Positions 58,112 through 64,000 of a DNA stretch of 64,000 nt are shown piece after piece (within the stretch, counting starts at the first letter, position 1; every line of letters begins with the position of its first letter). The position numbers were made by a program, and so were the translations under genes. The notes beneath the pieces were generated by a model that ran no database searches, was not told the origin of the DNA, and saw nothing but the letters and a program-made list of their open reading frames with translations. The stretch is from Amorphochlora amoebiformis (lineage: Eukaryota > Cercozoa > Chlorarachniophyceae): positions 1-64,000 of the forward strand of contig BAAHQB010000068.1 in the NCBI GenBank assembly GCA_054601695.1, read 5' to 3'.

Positions 58112-58150
<39 letters not shown>
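57637..58150. repeat. About 178-bp tandem repeat, three copies
   Basis: Unit ATGTACATATAATAACTACTCTTACAAGCAATGCTTCTCAAAG...TTCTGTATCTTACATTTACATATGTATATTTAATATA followed by a TA run; copies begin at about 57639, 57804 and 57982 (periods 165 and 178). A partial extra 5' copy starts at 57600. Copies 2 and 3 are nearly identical apart from TA-run length. Confidence 0.93.
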
Positions 58151-58156
<6 letters not shown>

Positions 58157-58320
58157 CTATGTACATAAACAGGTATATGTATATATAAATATATACTAAT
58201 ATATATATGTATATATATATATATACATATACTAAAATAAACATATATTTACAGGTATATTTACATATATAAACATATATATCACCCTCAAGGTCTTCCC
58301 GGGTGAAAACGTACACTGTA
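58151..58320. repeat. TA microsatellite and short unique end
   Basis: TA repeats with ACAGGTATAT words, ending in a unique stretch (ATCACCCTCAAGGTCTTCCCGGGTGAAAACG) at about 58281-58312. No gene. Confidence 0.7.
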
Positions 58321-58329
58321 AACCTTAAG

Positions 58330-58640
58330 ATTATTAAGCTTTAGTTTATAGTTAGGTGAGAGACATATAACAAACATTTATAGTTAGGTTAGAGATATAT
58401 AACAAGCGTTTACACTTACAGTTAGCGGTGACGGCTAGGGTGAGGACTACCCTTAGGTTAGCTTAGGGTTAGAATACCGTTAGGGTTAGGTTAGGGCTAC
58501 AATATCGGATTAGGTTTAGGGTTGGGTTGGGATTAGCGTAAGGATTAGGGATTGGGCTAGGGTTTGGGTTAGGGTTAAGGTTAGGGTTAGAGTTAGGGTT
58601 AAGAGCTGAAGATTAGGGTTAGGAATAGGAGATTGTTACA
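58330..58640. repeat. Degenerate telomere-type block, TTAGGG strand
   Basis: Diverged TTAGGTTAGAG words on the left become clear GGGTTAGGG units at about 58556-58605. A near duplication (TTATAGTTAGGT(G/T)AGAGA.ATATAACAA) occurs at 58345 and 58379. Confidence 0.85.
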
Positions 58641-58659
58641 GCTCACAATATACATAGCT

Positions 58660-58663
58660 GGAA

Positions 58664-58748
<85 letters not shown>

Positions 58749-58894
58749 ATGAATATGCATATTTGTGTTTATCTCAAATATATTTTGACATAAAAACGAC
58801 TATAGAATATATATAAATACCATTGTACATATCAGCATATATACGTGTATATATATTATTTATATATTTATACACATATTATATAAATATATAT

Positions 58895-58969
<75 letters not shown>

Positions 58970-59026
58970 CCGGGTACTATGAAGAAGTTTATAACAACGT
59001 TCCCGTCGGATGCTATATTACATGTA

Positions 59027-59085
<59 letters not shown>

Positions 59086-59086
59086 A

Positions 59087-59140
<54 letters not shown>

Positions 59141-59150
59141 ATATAATATA
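58660..59150. repeat. TA microsatellite with short islands
   Basis: (TA)n at 58667-58742, 58910-58968 and 59031-59150. Unique islands at 58743-58800 and 58969-59020. No gene. Confidence 0.88.
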
Positions 59151-59480
59151 CATAGCACGAGCGTACGCAGTTCGAAGAGTAGGCATCGATAGCGTGTTAA
59201 AACATACTTATCGCTCTTCTACTCATGAGTATTAGGGATCACTAGAGATTCCGGAGACTAATGGAGATCGGAGTACCTGGTAATACTCGGCACTACCGGG
59301 CACTACCTTGTACTACTCGGCACTACCGGGCACTACCCGGTACTACCCTGAGCACCCTGGAAGCATTCTAGAAGCTTCGATGGAGAAAAAGAATAAACTG
59401 CGAACTATCTAGAAAGACAAGCAGCCATTGGCCTGAAGTTTTTAGTTAGGCGGAGGACTCACCACTGACACGTGTACTGC
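59151..59480. repeat. Dispersed repeat, copy B (partner at 19.85 kb)
   Basis: Carries the same ordered motifs as copy A: ATAGCACGAG, TCGAAGAGTAGGCATCGATAGCGTGTTAAAA, CACTAGAGATTCCGGAGACTAATGGAGATCGG, then a GC-rich tandem part (CTCGGCACTACCGGGCACTACC, a 32-bp duplication at about 59287-59345). The last 130 bases are unique. It directly follows a TA tract, as copy A does. Confidence 0.7.
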
Positions 59481-59483
59481 CAC

Positions 59484-63360
<3,877 letters not shown>

Positions 63361-63500
63361 ATGTAATCCTCTGCGGAAGAAGCAATATGATGTATATTAT
63401 CAAGTAAAAGGTTACCATTCAATTATATCTACCTATTCTCATGGATAGACTCCTCCTATCCTTATGGATAAACTCTTCCAAACCCCTTGTATATGCATAT

Positions 63501-63753
63501 GTATGATATTATATGTAGTATGATGATATATAGATATATAGATATAGATATATAGATATATAGATATATATATAAGACATACCCATGATCCCCTTTGGAT
63601 AGATGAGAAGATGGCCGAATTGAAGTATATGTATGATATTATATATAGTATGATGATATATAGATATATAGATATAGATATATAGATATATATGTATAAG
63701 ACATACCGATGATCTCCTAAGGATCGATGAGAAGATGGCCGAATTGAAGTATA
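63501..63753. repeat. Tandem duplication, period 130 bp
   Basis: Unit GTATGATATTATAT.TAGTATGATGATATATAGATATATAGATAT...AAGACATACC.ATGATC.CCT..GGAT.GATGAGAAGATGGCCGAATTGAAGTATA at 63501-63630 and 63631-63753. Each copy contains an internal GATATA hexamer run. Confidence 0.92.
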
Positions 63754-63785
63754 CGGTTACATTATTTTCACTTTCCGCTATATTG

Positions 63786-63836
<51 letters not shown>

Positions 63837-63837
<1 letters not shown>

Positions 63838-64000
63838 AAGGTATATAGTTAAATGGAAGAATATTCATGTATAGTATGAGTATGTATATTGAGGATGCAA
63901 ACACTAAATAGACATGTGTATATATATGTATATATATATATATATATGTATGTATATGTGTAAGGTATGTAGTTAAATGGAAGAATATGCATGTGTAGTA
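63837..64000. repeat. Direct repeat, period 123 bp, running off the window end
   Basis: GTAAGGTATATAGTTAAATGGAAGAATATTCATGTATAGTA (63837-63877) recurs at 63960-64000 with three changes. The second copy is cut by the window edge, so the array may continue. Confidence 0.9.

Overview
This is a eukaryotic nuclear window, very AT-rich, and most of it is simple-sequence DNA. The clearest gene is a complete heterotrimeric G-protein alpha subunit (8333-11811, + strand) split by six GT-AG introns. There is also an intact reading frame with a fungal-type Zn2Cys6 zinc cluster (33104-34267, +). A frameshifted PIF/Harbinger-type DDE transposase (727-2063, -) lies head-to-head with an unrecognised + strand gene (2605-3369). 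TTAGGG/CCCTAA telomere-type blocks occur at seven or more internal places. Short introns, G-alpha, Zn2Cys6 and TTAGGG repeats fit a microbial eukaryote. A stramenopile-like protist is a reasonable guess from the zinc-cluster style, but the sequence does not prove it, and fungi, amoebae and other protists remain possible.

Layout. 1-3.4 kb: transposase remnant and divergent partner gene, moderate GC. 3.4-7.3 kb: TA microsatellites, a CCCTAA array with an interspersed CCCGACAC variant, a subtelomere-like repeat ORF, then a TTAGGG block of opposite orientation. 7.3-12 kb: minisatellite, then the G-alpha gene, whose introns are themselves filled with minisatellites and TA repeats. 12.7-32.6 kb: long (TA)n/(CA)n microsatellites alternating with minisatellites (units from 8 to about 65 bp), an inverted TTTTCGTAGTG repeat, a 28-base C run and two weak orphan-exon candidates. 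32.6-34.3 kb: the zinc-cluster gene. 34.8-64 kb: microsatellites, polypurine/polypyrimidine tracts next to degenerate telomeric sequence, a two-base-loop hairpin near 41.88 kb, a six-copy cassette array at 52.5-53.5 kb, and further local duplications.

The coding islands do not form a pathway. The G-alpha is a membrane-attached GTPase switch, the zinc-cluster protein a probable nuclear DNA-binding regulator, and the transposase a mobile-element relic. The window looks like a subtelomere-like or repeat-expanded chromosomal region in which a few genes survive as GC-richer islands. The best candidates for something undescribed are the 52.5-53.5 kb array, the dispersed family shared by 19.8 and 59.2 kb, the paired telomere-repeat blocks, and the small duplicated-repeat ORF at 37.69 kb. 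Microsatellite boundaries are approximate.
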